Positions 1 to 8,584 are shown, counted from the first letter of the stretch. The stretch is 35,980 nt of DNA from Clostridiales bacterium (GCA_030445805.1 JASUTA010000003.1:1-35980), one strand, 5' to 3'. Numbers and translations: made by a program. The notes: generated by a model from the sequence alone, not told the origin.

Positions 1-8
1 TGCTTCAT
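1..8 (-). CDS. 5' end of an off-window minus-strand gene (partial)
   Basis: Only the first codons are present: an ATG at 8-6 on the minus strand followed by AAG. A GGAG-type ribosome binding site lies at 17-20 with an 8-nt spacer. The product cannot be told from two codons. The upstream 150 bp are AT-rich and carry a spaced inverted repeat (31-39 and 87-95). Confidence 0.5.
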
Positions 9-159
9 GGTCGGTTCTCCTTAACGATCGATTTATCCGAATAAAATGACTTTTTATAGTTATGCCCTTAATTACTCTTATCATAACGGATAAATATTAA
101 AACCGCATTAGAAAAACTTTAAATTCAGAAAAATATTGGAATAAAATTTTAAAGCCGAA

Positions 160-654
160 TCAGTGGCTCAAAGGTGCTTTTTCCAAGAATACCGCTGCGG
201 TAGCGGCCAAAACGGCACCGACCGTAAACTGGAGGATATTCCAAGGGATGCTAAAAATCGGAGCGACCCAACTGCCGTACATAAAAGCGGAAGCGACGTA
301 GTAACCGAAACACATCCAGAGACCGCCGATGAGCATGGCAAAATACGTTCTGAATTTTTCGCGATGTGCCGGCATCAAGTAGCCTGTAATCAGTCCCATG
401 AGGAATTTAATGATAAAAGTCGCCGGGGCCCAGTGTGCATAACCGCCGAGTACATCAGCCAGAGAAGAACCGATTCCTGCCGCAAAGGCACCGCCGATAG
501 GGCCGAGGAGCATTGCAGAGAGGAAGATAACGGAATCACCCAGGTGAATATAGCCGTTTGTCATGGGAACGGGCACTTGAATCACGAGTGTGGCAACGAA
601 AACAAAGGCGGCCATAAGTGCCGTATAAATCATCTGTTTGAGTGTAAACTTCAT
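160..654 (-). CDS. ECF transporter S component, possibly vitamin B6 specific
   Basis: A 164-residue, highly hydrophobic protein with about five to six membrane segments. It resembles the small substrate-binding S subunits of energy-coupling-factor vitamin importers, with a conserved IHLGDS stretch near residue 40 and an ADVLGGYAHWAPATFIIK region. S subunits bind the vitamin in the membrane and share a common EcfA/A'/T module, which is not encoded here. The start at 654 is chosen because GGAGG (665-661) lies 6 nt upstream; a longer reading would run through the promoter region. This subtype resembles HmpT/PdxU2-like proteins, for which pyridoxine or pyridoxamine has been proposed. The divergent MocR-type regulator agrees with B6, but the substrate is inferred. 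Confidence 0.85.
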   Translation of the reverse strand: MKFTLKQMIYTALMAAFVFVATLVIQVPVPMTNGYIHLGDSVIFLSAMLLGPIGGAFAAGIGSSLADVLGGYAHWAPATFIIKFLMGLITGYLMPAHREKFRTYFAMLIGGLWMCFGYYVASAFMYGSWVAPIFSIPWNILQFTVGAVLAATAAVFLEKAPLSH

Positions 655-679
655 ATAAAACCTCCGAAAAGAACTTGGA

Positions 680-708
680 TTGACGTCATCCGTACTATAG
701 AGTATACT
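680..708 (+). promoter_or_regulatory. Promoter of the mocR-type gene
   Basis: TTGACG at 680-685 and TATACT at 703-708 are separated by 17 bp, close to a consensus sigma-A promoter. The -10 lies inside the tandem 12-mer repeat, so binding there would block it. A second TTGACA at 720-725 has only a poor -10 downstream. Confidence 0.6.
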
Positions 709-716
709 ATAGACTA
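693..716. repeat. Tandem 12-bp direct repeat, candidate operator
   Basis: TACTATAGAGTA (693-704) is followed immediately by TACTATAGACTA (705-716), differing at one base. It lies between the divergent S-component and mocR genes and overlaps the mocR -10. MocR/PdxR regulators are known to bind direct repeats in their own divergent intergenic regions. The role here is inferred. Confidence 0.6.
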
Positions 717-778
717 CAATTGACACTGCTAAAAGGGGCAGATTATTAAAAAACATAAGGGTCAGATGGGAGGCTTTT

Positions 779-2182
779 GTGGCTGAAATTATTTTGAGAT
801 TTGATGAACAATCGGGTATTCCGAAGTATCTCCAACTGTATCGCTACTTAAAACTCGAAATTTCAAAAGGCAGATTGGAACCGGGGGAAAAACTGCCTTC
901 GGTCAGGGTCATTTCCAAGGCGCTGAATGTCAGCAAGGCCACCGTAGAAAATGCGTATAGCCAATTGGTTGTGGAAGGCTATGTGGAAAGCCGCCCCAAA
1001 AGCGGCTACTACGTGGAACATTTGGATACGCATGCACTGGCGTCAAAGGATGAGAACGAATTTCAAAAAGAGGCTTCAGCGCAAAAGCAGCGTGAAGAAA
1101 CCGCTGTAAATGCCAATGGCATCGAAGCGGACGCTTTTGATTTTTCCAACTGGCGGCGATTCTCCGATCGCATTTTGGAATATCGGCAAAACGAATTACT
1201 CAATTATGGCGATGTCCGCGGGGCTTATGAGCTGCGATATGAAATCGCGAAGTTTGTACACCAATTCAGGGGAGCTGCGTGTCATCCCGATCAAGTGGTC
1301 ATCGGAGCGGGGACGCAATATCTCTTGGGATTTTTGGCGGTGCTTTTTAAAGGCAAAATGGCGCATGTCGCTTTTGAATTCCCCGGATTCTCAAAAGGGA
1401 TGTACATATTCGAGGATTATGGTTACCAGCTTGTAAAAATACCGCTGGAAGCAGACGGTATTGATGTGGGAAAACTCGGGGAAAGCCGGGCAAAGCTCGT
1501 TTACGTATCACCGTCGCATCAATACCCGACAGGAAGCGTGATGCCGGTGCAAAAGCGCATCGACCTGTTGAAATGGGCCCGAACGCGTGAAGGCTATATT
1601 ATTGAAGATGATTATGACAGCTTGCTTCGTTATGAGGGGTACCCGGTTCCTGCACTTCAGGGCATGAAATACGGTGAGCGCGTCATTTACATGGGGTCTT
1701 TTTCAAAACTTTTGATCCCTGCACTGCGCATCAGTTTTATGATTTTACCGAAGGCGCTTCTCCCCGCTTTTTCAAAATTGTCCGACCGCTACATGCAGTC
1801 GGTATCCACGATTGAACAGTTGACGCTGGCGGCGTATATGTCGGACGGCGCATTCGAACGGCATTTGAGACGTATTCGAAAGCAATTTGGCATGAAAAAT
1901 CAGTTGCTGGTAGAGGCTTTCAAGAAAGCGGAATCCGGTTTAGATATGAAGTCGGTTCAATTGCTCGGCAAGGCCTCAGGGCTGCACGTCATGCTTTCCG
2001 TGAGGGCAGATATTGATTTGGAACGCATGGTTGAGGCGGCTTCGCAGGCGGGCATCAAACTGGAAAGTTATCCGGATAACCGGATTCTGGTTCTGTCTTA
2101 CAGTGGCATACCGGATTATAAAATAGAAGCGACCGTCAAACGATTGGTCCAATCGGCAGAAAACGCCGCAAAGAAGGGTTAA
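779..2182 (+). CDS. MocR/PdxR-family transcriptional regulator (GntR-aminotransferase fusion)
   Basis: A 467-residue fusion. An N-terminal GntR winged helix-turn-helix spans about residues 8-80 (LPSVRVISKALNVSKATVENAY). A long polar linker follows, then a fold-type I aminotransferase-like domain to the end. The PLP-binding lysine is K310 in SFSKLL; SPSHQYPTG and IEDDYDS are the usual cofactor-site segments. These proteins use PLP as a sensor ligand and not for catalysis. The start is GTG at 779 with GGGAGG at 768-773. The stop codon lies inside the loop of the gene's own terminator. The divergent ECF S component suggests control of vitamin B6 uptake, as in PdxR; other MocR members control GABA or taurine genes, so the regulon is inferred. 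Confidence 0.9.
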   Translation: MAEIILRFDEQSGIPKYLQLYRYLKLEISKGRLEPGEKLPSVRVISKALNVSKATVENAYSQLVVEGYVESRPKSGYYVEHLDTHALASKDENEFQKEASAQKQREETAVNANGIEADAFDFSNWRRFSDRILEYRQNELLNYGDVRGAYELRYEIAKFVHQFRGAACHPDQVVIGAGTQYLLGFLAVLFKGKMAHVAFEFPGFSKGMYIFEDYGYQLVKIPLEADGIDVGKLGESRAKLVYVSPSHQYPTGSVMPVQKRIDLLKWARTREGYIIEDDYDSLLRYEGYPVPALQGMKYGERVIYMGSFSKLLIPALRISFMILPKALLPAFSKLSDRYMQSVSTIEQLTLAAYMSDGAFERHLRRIRKQFGMKNQLLVEAFKKAESGLDMKSVQLLGKASGLHVMLSVRADIDLERMVEAASQAGIKLESYPDNRILVLSYSGIPDYKIEATVKRLVQSAENAAKKG

Positions 2183-2203
2183 CTTCTCTGCGGCGTTTTT
2201 TTA
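2161..2203 (+). terminator. Rho-independent terminator of the mocR-type gene
   Basis: ACGCCGCA (2163-2170) pairs with TGCGGCGT (2189-2196), with an inner AGAAG/CTTCT stem, followed by a run of seven Ts. The TAA stop at 2180-2182 sits in the loop, so the last six codons encode the 5' arm. Confidence 0.9.
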
Positions 2204-2231
2204 TAAAATGATTGATGTGTTTTTAAAACAG

Positions 2232-3458
2232 CTACTCGTTAATGGCCGAGAAAATGGCATTGATAATGACGCCGACAATGGCTGCAAGGCTCAATCCGTA
2301 AAGCGAGATAGAGGTTCCCGGGATCGGAAGTGCCGGTGACAGAAGCGGCAGGTAAGTCGGAGAAAGTCCGATGTACAGGATGCTCACCATAACAATGATG
2401 TTCTTAACATTAAAGACCACGTGGTTGTCACGAATATTCTTGACTCCGATGAGCGCGATCATGGTAAAAAGCATCAAGCTGATGCCGCCCATAACGGCAG
2501 TCGGAATCGATCCGAGAACAGCGCCGAGTTTACCGACGAGGCTGAGGACGATGGCAAATACTGCCGCGATTCTCAAGATTGCCGGATTGTAGTTTTTAGT
2601 AATGGCAAGGACACCGGTGTTTTCACCGTAAGTCGTGTTGGCAGGACCACCCAAGAAACCGGCGACCATTGTAGCAAGACCGTCTCCGAGCAAGGTTCTG
2701 TTAAGTCCCGGATCTTCGATGAAGTTTTGACCGACGACCGCACCGTTTGTGGTGATGTCCCCGACGTGTTCCATGAATACGGCAAGTACGATCGGTGAAA
2801 TAATCAAAATGGCTTCAGCGCTGAATTTTGGTGCCGTAAAAGCCGGAATTGAGAGCAGTGTCGCACTTGTAATGCCCGACGTATCTACCATCCCCAAGAA
2901 GAAGGCGATGGTGTACCCGACGACAACGCCGATCAAAATGGATAACTGTTTGAAAAATCCTTTTGCGAAGAAGTTAATAATGAGTGCTGTGCCGAGTGTA
3001 ATCGCGGCGAGCATAAAGTTGGCCGAAGCCATGCCGTAGGCAGTCGGAACCAAATTGAGACCGATGACGATAATCATCGGACCGACGACGCGCGGCGGTA
3101 AAAACGCTTTGATCTTATCGACGCCGATGACGCGAATCAGGAATGAAAGCAAAACATAGATCAAACCTGCAACGACGATGCCGCCTTGCGCGTAAGTCAA
3201 GTCTCCGTTATTCAGTTCTTTAACTTGAATGATTAATGGAATAAAAGCGAAAGAAGAGCCGAGAAAAACAGGGACTTTCCAGTTGGTGCAGAAGTGAAAA
3301 ATAAGAGTACCGATCCCAGCGGTAAAGAGGGCTACGGAAGGGTTGAACCCTGTGAGGATCGGAACGAGTACCGTGGCGCCGAACATAGCAACCAAATGTT
3401 GCAGTCCGAGTATGTAACTCTTGGGATTAGAAAGTGTGGCAGTGCTGTTTTTTGACAT
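2232..3458 (-). CDS. uraA: Uracil/xanthine permease of the NCS2 family
   Basis: A 408-residue membrane protein of the UraA/PyrP type, a proton symporter importing uracil for pyrimidine salvage. About 12-14 hydrophobic segments are visible. Family-typical substrate-site glutamates occur in FMEHVGDIT and [10 protein letters not shown], and the N-terminal [16 protein letters not shown] motif is characteristic. Length is normal for the family. The start is ATG 3458 with GGGAGG (3471-3466) and a 7-nt T spacer. The same bases form part of a candidate terminator in the leader. The leader carries a PyrR-type binding hairpin, which favours uracil over xanthine and implies repression when UMP is plentiful. 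The gene is monocistronic and its 3' end converges on the mocR-type gene. Confidence 0.92.
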   Translation of the reverse strand: MSKNSTATLSNPKSYILGLQHLVAMFGATVLVPILTGFNPSVALFTAGIGTLIFHFCTNWKVPVFLGSSFAFIPLIIQVKELNNGDLTYAQGGIVVAGLIYVLLSFLIRVIGVDKIKAFLPPRVVGPMIIVIGLNLVPTAYGMASANFMLAAITLGTALIINFFAKGFFKQLSILIGVVVGYTIAFFLGMVDTSGITSATLLSIPAFTAPKFSAEAILIISPIVLAVFMEHVGDITTNGAVVGQNFIEDPGLNRTLLGDGLATMVAGFLGGPANTTYGENTGVLAITKNYNPAILRIAAVFAIVLSLVGKLGAVLGSIPTAVMGGISLMLFTMIALIGVKNIRDNHVVFNVKNIIVMVSILYIGLSPTYLPLLSPALPIPGTSISLYGLSLAAIVGVIINAIFSAINE

Positions 3459-3538
3459 AAAAAAACCTCCCTAATATCATTTTTGGGAGAAGACTGGATC
3501 ATCTTCTCTTTTTAGCCTCGCCGGACCAAATTAAAAAG
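3459..3538 (-). promoter_or_regulatory. PyrR-type attenuator leader of the uracil permease gene
   Basis: On the minus strand, CUUUUU (3538-3533) pairs with AAAAAG (3513-3508) around GGUCCGGCGAGGCU (3527-3514), which closely matches the PyrR-binding-loop consensus (AGUCC-NGNGA-GGCU). Next comes GAGAAGA (3508-3502) pairing with UCUUCUC (3493-3487), a possible antiterminator. Finally UCUCCC (3490-3485) can pair with GGGAGG (3471-3466), followed by seven Us, forming a terminator that also hides the ribosome binding site. The last two helices share bases and exclude each other. The three-part layout is what PyrR attenuators use; the pairing scheme was drawn by eye. Confidence 0.7.
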
Positions 3539-3555
3539 CAAAACACACTCTAAGC

Positions 3556-3584
3556 ACTATACCATATTTCATTGGGGAACGCAA
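3556..3584 (-). promoter_or_regulatory. Promoter of the uracil permease gene
   Basis: On the minus strand TTGCGT (3584-3579), a 17-bp spacer and TATAGT (3561-3556). Transcription would start near 3549, just ahead of the PyrR-type hairpin. Confidence 0.5.
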
Positions 3585-3598
3585 CGGAAAATCCGGCT

Positions 3599-3626
3599 TT
3601 GAAATCTTTAGTAAAAGTGTTATCAT
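3599..3626 (+). promoter_or_regulatory. Candidate promoter of the thioesterase gene
   Basis: TTGAAA (3599-3604), 16-bp spacer, TATCAT (3621-3626). It is divergent from the uracil permease promoter and 50 bp ahead of the coding start. Confidence 0.4.
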
Positions 3627-3678
3627 AATACGATAAAGGACATAAAATCAAGAGAGGCGCACAATGGAGGACGCAGAA

Positions 3679-4443
3679 ATGGGCGATATTTACACACACC
3701 ATTATCATTTGAATACATTTGACTTCGATCAAAATCGCAACGTTCGTCTGGTGAGCCTGATGAATTTTTTACAGGATATTTCAACGCGGCATTTTGAAGC
3801 GGTTATAGAAAGAAATGCAGAGGTAGAATCACCGGGACTGTGGGTGATTGTAGAATGGCATATCGAACTGTACGACGGCATCGATGCACCGATGAAAGTG
3901 GCGCTGACGACAGAACCGACGTACTTTAGAAAGTTTATCGGGTACAGACGTTACGACATGCAGCGCGAAGACGGCGGAACGCTTCTGAAGGCTTACAGCA
4001 AGTGGGCCTATATCGACTCGAAAACCCGGACACAGCTTAACATACCGGAACGTTTTTACGCGTGTTTTTCGGTGGATGCCGGTGCGGAGCGACCGACGTG
4101 GAAAAATAAATTCAAAGCAGAAGAGGCACCCTTTAGTGAGCACCTCTTTAAAAGTCATTATTCCGATGTGGATGTGAATCGACACGTCAACAATGTGACG
4201 TACATACGTTGGGGACTGGATGCAGTCTTTTCCGATAAACCGGAGTGGGTAGACCGCTACCCGATCAAGCGCCTGAAAGTGACTTTTAAAAAGGAGACTT
4301 TCGGAGGCGATAAAGTCCGCGTATCCGGGCATTATACCGAAACGGATGAAACGGCACAGAGCCTTCATTTTTTGACAAACGACGCGGGTGAAATCTGTGT
4401 GGAAATGGAAGCCCTTTGGGACAAAGTTGCCCCAAAGGCATAA
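3679..4443 (+). CDS. Acyl-ACP thioesterase
   Basis: A 254-residue cytosolic protein with two tandem hotdog folds (about residues 5-125 and 150-250), resembling bacterial acyl-ACP thioesterases related to plant FatA/FatB. These hydrolyse acyl-ACP to release free fatty acid and ACP. The second fold carries the family hallmark YSDVDVNRHVNNVTYIRW. Start chosen: ATG 3679 with GGAGG at 3666-3670 and an 8-nt spacer. An in-frame ATG at 3664 with GAGG at 3654-3657 is also possible and adds five residues. The gene stands alone and converges on the MATE exporter 19 bp downstream, with no strong terminator between them. A branched-chain or medium-chain acyl preference cannot be read from the sequence. 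Confidence 0.88.
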   Translation: MGDIYTHHYHLNTFDFDQNRNVRLVSLMNFLQDISTRHFEAVIERNAEVESPGLWVIVEWHIELYDGIDAPMKVALTTEPTYFRKFIGYRRYDMQREDGGTLLKAYSKWAYIDSKTRTQLNIPERFYACFSVDAGAERPTWKNKFKAEEAPFSEHLFKSHYSDVDVNRHVNNVTYIRWGLDAVFSDKPEWVDRYPIKRLKVTFKKETFGGDKVRVSGHYTETDETAQSLHFLTNDAGEICVEMEALWDKVAPKA

Positions 4444-4462
4444 AATATCTTTTGGATGACAG

Positions 4463-5833
4463 CTAAGAGCGCTCTAAGGCAAGATTTTGCGCCCACTTTC
4501 GGGAGCGAATTCGAGGAATGCCGACCAGCGCTTTTGTCAATTCTTCGAGGGAAACCAGTCCGACGACAAAATATACCGGCAGGTGCCAAACCAGTCCGCC
4601 GATGACGGCCATAGGGACGCCGATTCCCCAAACGCAAGAGAGTTCGAGGATCATGGAGAACAGCGTATCTCCGCCGCTTCTGAGCGTTCCGACGATGGTG
4701 ATCGTATTGTAGAATTTAAAAGGCATGTAGAAAGCCAGCACGTGGAAGGTGTTGACAGTCAACAGATACGCTTCGGGGGATAAGGTGTAGAAGGCGTTGA
4801 TAATAGAAGAGGACAGTACAAAAATAACCACGCCGACGACGGCCCCTGAAATCAAACCGAGTGCGATGAGTTTCTGATTGTACTCAACGGCGCGATCAAT
4901 TTCCCCGGCCCCCAAGGTATTTCCGAGCAGGATGGCTGTTGCATTTCCGAGCCCGATGCTGATGACAAAAAAGAGATTGTTTACCGTGTTGGTAATCATG
5001 ACGGAAGCCGCTGCATTTGTTCCGATCTTGGCATAGACAATGGTATAGGCAATCATGCCAAGTGACCAAAATGTTTCATTTAGAATAACGGGGATGGCTT
5101 TTTTCAATACGCGTTTCAAAAGAGAAAGAGACGGCTTGAAAATATGATGTGCTTGGATGGCAAGCTCGGGTATGGTGCGATAAATGCCCACAATCATGAA
5201 AATACATTCGACAAAGCGGGCGATCAATGTTCCCGTGGCGGCACCGAGGACGCCATATGCGGGAAAGCCAAAGTGGCCGAAGATTAAGATGTAGTTGAGA
5301 ACCGTATTGACTAAAAGAGAAACGGCGCTGGTATACATCGGCAGTGTTGCTTTTCCCACACTACGCGTTGAGAAACCGAAAGCAAAACTGATGGCTGTCG
5401 GAATGAAACTCAGGCTGACACGTTTCAAATAGATTGAGCCGATGGAGATGACCAATGGGTCAGGCGACAAAATCGAAAAAATTTGTTCCGTAAAAAAATA
5501 ACTCCCGATAAAAAACAGGGTGCTGAGCAAAACGCCGAAGATCATTTCCAGTCCCAGAACCTTCTTGATTTCTTCCAGTGACTTACTGCCCCAAAATTGT
5601 GCCACGAAAATAGAGGCGCCGCTAAATGTCCCGAATAAGACGAGCGACATGAGGAAGTAGACTTGATTGGCGAGCCCGACGGCGGCAATTTGAGATTCGC
5701 CCAAGGTTCCGATCATAATGTTGTCTACGAGATTCAGAGATGAGGAAATGAAATTCTGTATGACAATCGGCATCATCAATGTCAAAAGTTGCGTATAGAA
5801 AATTTTGTTTTTTCGGTATCCCAAGGACAACAT
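4463..5833 (-). CDS. MATE family multidrug/Na+ antiporter
   Basis: A 456-residue membrane protein with about 12 helices. It has the typical MATE N-terminus (PIVIQNFISSSLNLVDNIMIG) and a repeated second half beginning near PVILNETFWSLGMI. MATE exporters expel cationic drugs or metabolites in exchange for Na+ or H+. The start at 5833 has AGAGG 5 nt upstream. A longer in-frame start at 5887 is rejected because it overlaps the extended -10 of the gene's own promoter. The two halves each match the MatE domain pattern, and length is usual. The gene stands alone and is divergent from the phosphate regulator operon. No substrate can be assigned. Confidence 0.88.
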   Translation of the reverse strand: MLSLGYRKNKIFYTQLLTLMMPIVIQNFISSSLNLVDNIMIGTLGESQIAAVGLANQVYFLMSLVLFGTFSGASIFVAQFWGSKSLEEIKKVLGLEMIFGVLLSTLFFIGSYFFTEQIFSILSPDPLVISIGSIYLKRVSLSFIPTAISFAFGFSTRSVGKATLPMYTSAVSLLVNTVLNYILIFGHFGFPAYGVLGAATGTLIARFVECIFMIVGIYRTIPELAIQAHHIFKPSLSLLKRVLKKAIPVILNETFWSLGMIAYTIVYAKIGTNAAASVMITNTVNNLFFVISIGLGNATAILLGNTLGAGEIDRAVEYNQKLIALGLISGAVVGVVIFVLSSSIINAFYTLSPEAYLLTVNTFHVLAFYMPFKFYNTITIVGTLRSGGDTLFSMILELSCVWGIGVPMAVIGGLVWHLPVYFVVGLVSLEELTKALVGIPRIRSRKWAQNLALERS

Positions 5834-5885
5834 GTCAACCTCTTTTAAGTGTGAATTTTCATTGTGTATTCCATGAATTTTCCTC

Positions 5886-5894
5886 ATTATAGCA
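5886..5894 (-). promoter_or_regulatory. Extended -10 promoter of the MATE gene
   Basis: TGCTATAAT on the minus strand (5894-5886) is a full extended -10 element; no good -35 is present. Its position fixes the coding start downstream at 5833. Confidence 0.5.
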
Positions 5895-5938
5895 TTAAAG
5901 CCTCTTTAGGGCGAGACGGAATATGAAATAATAATAAA

Positions 5939-5966
5939 TTGAAATATATTTGATTTCTGATAAAAT
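5939..5966 (+). promoter_or_regulatory. Promoter of the phoB-phoR pair
   Basis: TTGAAA (5939-5944), 16-bp spacer, TAAAAT (5961-5966). A single TTAACG half-site at 5971-5976 lies just downstream; alone it is too little to claim PhoP autoregulation. The untranslated leader would be about 90 nt. Confidence 0.55.
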
Positions 5967-6061
5967 GACCTTAACGGGAGTTTTTAAAGGCGCCCGCATT
6001 CGCTAAAAGTTCAACCGCTTTTTTTCGCTCAAATCACCAAATAAATTTGCGAGGTGTTTGC

Positions 6062-6769
6062 ATGCAAAAAAATAAAATCTTGATTGTTGACGATGAAATT
6101 CATATTTTGGAACTGCTTCGCTACAATTTAGAAGACAACGGATACGAAGTCATTCAGGCTGAAACAGGGGAAGAAGCCTTGAAACGGATTGAAGAAACGC
6201 CTGTGGATCTCGTCATATTGGATTTGATGCTTCCGGGCATTGACGGCATCGATGTTTTAAGACAGATCCGGAAGTCGGATTACAGTCACTTGCCCGTGAT
6301 TATGTTGACGGCTAAAAATGAAGAAATCGACGCGGTTATCGGACTTGAAATGGGTGCCGACGATTATATCGGGAAACCGTTTAGGACGAGAGAGCTCATC
6401 TCCAGAGTTAAGTCGGTTCTCAGGCGTGCTCAAAGCAGAAGCGAAGCCGAGGATTCGGGCAAACCCGGAAACACGATTGAAAAAGAAGGCTTGTCCATCA
6501 ATTTGGAGACCCATCAAATTTTCAATGACGGAAAAGAGATTTTTTTGACGCTGAAAGAATTTGAATTGCTTGAAAAATTGATGAAATACCCCGGAAGAGT
6601 GTTTACGCGTGATGAGCTATTGGAATCCATTTGGGGTTATGACTACGTCGGAGAAACGCGAACGGTAGACGTTCATATTCGCCAGATCAGAAAGAAAATT
6701 GAAAAAGACGATAAAAATCCGGAAAAAGTATTGACGGTCAGGGGCATCGGTTATAAATTCAAACCCTGA
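6062..6769 (+). CDS. phoB: Phosphate-response regulator, OmpR/PhoB family
   Basis: A 235-residue response regulator. The receiver domain (residues 4-118) shows the acidic pair D10/D11, phosphoacceptor D54 in VILDLMLPG, T83 and K105 in GKPF. A winged-helix DNA-binding domain follows (about 133-234) with the GYDYVGETRTVDVHIRQIRKK recognition region. Start ATG 6062 is preceded by GAGGTG with a 5-nt spacer; an upstream TTG is disfavoured. The gene forms an operon with the PhoR-type kinase 39 bp downstream, and the pst operon with TTAACA boxes follows. That context identifies it as PhoB/PhoP and not another OmpR-family regulator. Phosphorylated PhoP-type regulators bind TTAACA repeats such as those at 8655-8693. 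Confidence 0.92.
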   Translation: MQKNKILIVDDEIHILELLRYNLEDNGYEVIQAETGEEALKRIEETPVDLVILDLMLPGIDGIDVLRQIRKSDYSHLPVIMLTAKNEEIDAVIGLEMGADDYIGKPFRTRELISRVKSVLRRAQSRSEAEDSGKPGNTIEKEGLSINLETHQIFNDGKEIFLTLKEFELLEKLMKYPGRVFTRDELLESIWGYDYVGETRTVDVHIRQIRKKIEKDDKNPEKVLTVRGIGYKFKP

Positions 6770-6808
6770 TGAAATAAGAAATAGATTCGAAAAGCATCGG
6801 AGGCGCGC

Positions 6809-8584
6809 ATGCGGAAAAAAATCATCGGTTCTTATGTACTCTTGATTTTAATGCTTACGGCAGTATTTTGGTGGATCGTCAATTCATCACTGGTCGACGC
6901 CATGCTGCTTCAATACGAGCAACACTTTGTCAATGAAGCAAAACTGGTAAAAATGGAATTCCAAGAACGCTATTCGGACACGTTTGACTATGGCACTTTT
7001 GCGAATGACATTCACGACTTGGTTGATGCGAGAATTACCATTATCAATTCCGAAGGCGTTGTCCTCGCCGATTCCAACGAAGATCCTAGCGTTATGAATA
7101 ACCATTTGACGCGAGAGGAGATCCAAGAGGCATTGGCAACAGGGGAGGCGGCGGTTTCGGTACGATACAGCGATACCCTAAAAGCCGATTTTATGTATGC
7201 CGCCGTTACGACCGAAGTGGACGGACAGACCTTTATTCTTCGCGTATCCAAGCCTTTGACGGCAATGCGAGAATTGACGATGAGACTTCAAAACTATACG
7301 TGGCTTTCGACTGCAATTGCCGCCATTTTGGCGACGCTGATGGCGGTGCTGATCACCCGACGCATTACGGAACCGATTTATGCATTGACCGATGCGGCCA
7401 ATCAAATTGCCCATGGGGATTTCGGAAGGCGAATTTATAATGGCTCAAACGATCAAATCGGCGATCTGACCAATTCTTTCAATAAAATGAGCATTCAGTT
7501 GGAACGCTCCATGAGGGAACTCAAGAGCCGAAACGTGGAACTGGAGTCCATCTTAAACAGCATGATCAACGGGATTATTGCCATCGATCAAGACCGTCGC
7601 ATTTTAATGATTAATAAAATTTGCTTTGAGATTTTAAATATCCCGGAAGATTACGTCGTTCAAAATGAATCCATGTATAAAATTATCCGCAATGAAGAGG
7701 TGGCGGAAATGGTGGACACCTCTATTGCAAAGGGCATTTCTCAAATCAAAGAATTGCAATACGTTCATTTAGATAAAATCCTGCGGGTTTATATCAATCC
7801 GATTGTCACGGCAAGTGAGGAGACTCTGGGGAGTATCGTCGTCTTTCAGGATGTGACTCAGATACGCAAACTCGAAAAAATGAGAAGCGATTTTGTTTCA
7901 AATGTCTCTCATGAATTAAAAACGCCTCTGACATCCATCAAGGGGTTTGTAGACACCTTGAAAAACGGAGCCATTAAGGACAGAGATACGGCGATGCGAT
8001 TCTTAGACATCATCGACATTGAATCCGATCGGCTGTACCGCTTAATCAATGACATTTTGTTGCTTTCGGAAATCGAGAGCATGGACAGAGAGCGAGAGGC
8101 CGGAGACATCATTTTAAATGAAGTCATTGATGAAGTCATCAACATGCTTGAACTCAAGGCATCGGAAAAGGGCATTGTTCTCAAGAAAACCGAGCACGGC
8201 ATTTTCAGGATGAATGCCAATCGCGACCGCATGAAACAGATGTTGATTAATCTGGTTGATAATGCGATCAAGTACACCGAGCGCGGTGAAGTTGAAGTTA
8301 CCATTGAAGCGTCCGACCCGTGGATCCGATTACTCGTCAGGGATACCGGAATCGGATTTGCGGAAGAGCACAAGGATCGCCTTTTTGAACGCTTTTACCG
8401 AGTGGACAAAGGGAGAAGCCGATCGCTGGGCGGAACGGGGCTCGGTCTTTCAATCGTAAAGCACATTGTCTTGCTCTATAAAGGGCGTATTTCAGTCTCC
8501 AGTGTTCCGGGTGAAGGATCGACCTTTGAGATCCTTTTTCCGAATCAAGAAACGCTTAAATCTTTAAATATTGAGCAGTCTTAA
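6809..8584 (+). CDS. phoR: Phosphate sensor histidine kinase PhoR
   Basis: A 591-residue membrane kinase. Order: TM1 (about 5-24), an extracellular sensor of about 140 residues, TM2 (165-184), HAMP (185-240), a PAS domain (about 248-355), a HisKA domain with H368 in VSHELKTPL, and a HATPase domain. The ATPase shows the N box NLVDNAIKY (N485), DTGIGF (D512) and GGTGLGL (541-547). It phosphorylates the neighbouring response regulator. Start ATG 6809 has CGGAGG 5 nt upstream. The two-TM plus extracellular layout matches Gram-positive PhoR. A strong terminator follows, so the pair is transcribed separately from pstS. PhoU proteins and the Pst transporter often modulate this kinase, which fits the neighbourhood. 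Confidence 0.92.
   Translation: MRKKIIGSYVLLILMLTAVFWWIVNSSLVDAMLLQYEQHFVNEAKLVKMEFQERYSDTFDYGTFANDIHDLVDARITIINSEGVVLADSNEDPSVMNNHLTREEIQEALATGEAAVSVRYSDTLKADFMYAAVTTEVDGQTFILRVSKPLTAMRELTMRLQNYTWLSTAIAAILATLMAVLITRRITEPIYALTDAANQIAHGDFGRRIYNGSNDQIGDLTNSFNKMSIQLERSMRELKSRNVELESILNSMINGIIAIDQDRRILMINKICFEILNIPEDYVVQNESMYKIIRNEEVAEMVDTSIAKGISQIKELQYVHLDKILRVYINPIVTASEETLGSIVVFQDVTQIRKLEKMRSDFVSNVSHELKTPLTSIKGFVDTLKNGAIKDRDTAMRFLDIIDIESDRLYRLINDILLLSEIESMDREREAGDIILNEVIDEVINMLELKASEKGIVLKKTEHGIFRMNANRDRMKQMLINLVDNAIKYTERGEVEVTIEASDPWIRLLVRDTGIGFAEEHKDRLFERFYRVDKGRSRSLGGTGLGLSIVKHIVLLYKGRISVSSVPGEGSTFEILFPNQETLKSLNIEQS

Noticed and set aside
3829-4368. 179-residue open frame on the minus strand inside the thioesterase gene
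   Set aside because: It is the antisense of a clear thioesterase, with no ribosome site and no recognisable domain.
4433-4456. Terminator between the thioesterase and MATE genes
   Set aside because: Only a mismatched CCAAAG/CTTTTGG pairing with no T tract; not enough to call.
5971-5987. PhoP box in the phoB leader (TTAACG then TTTTAA)
   Set aside because: Only one imperfect repeat, downstream of the promoter; too weak to call autoregulation.
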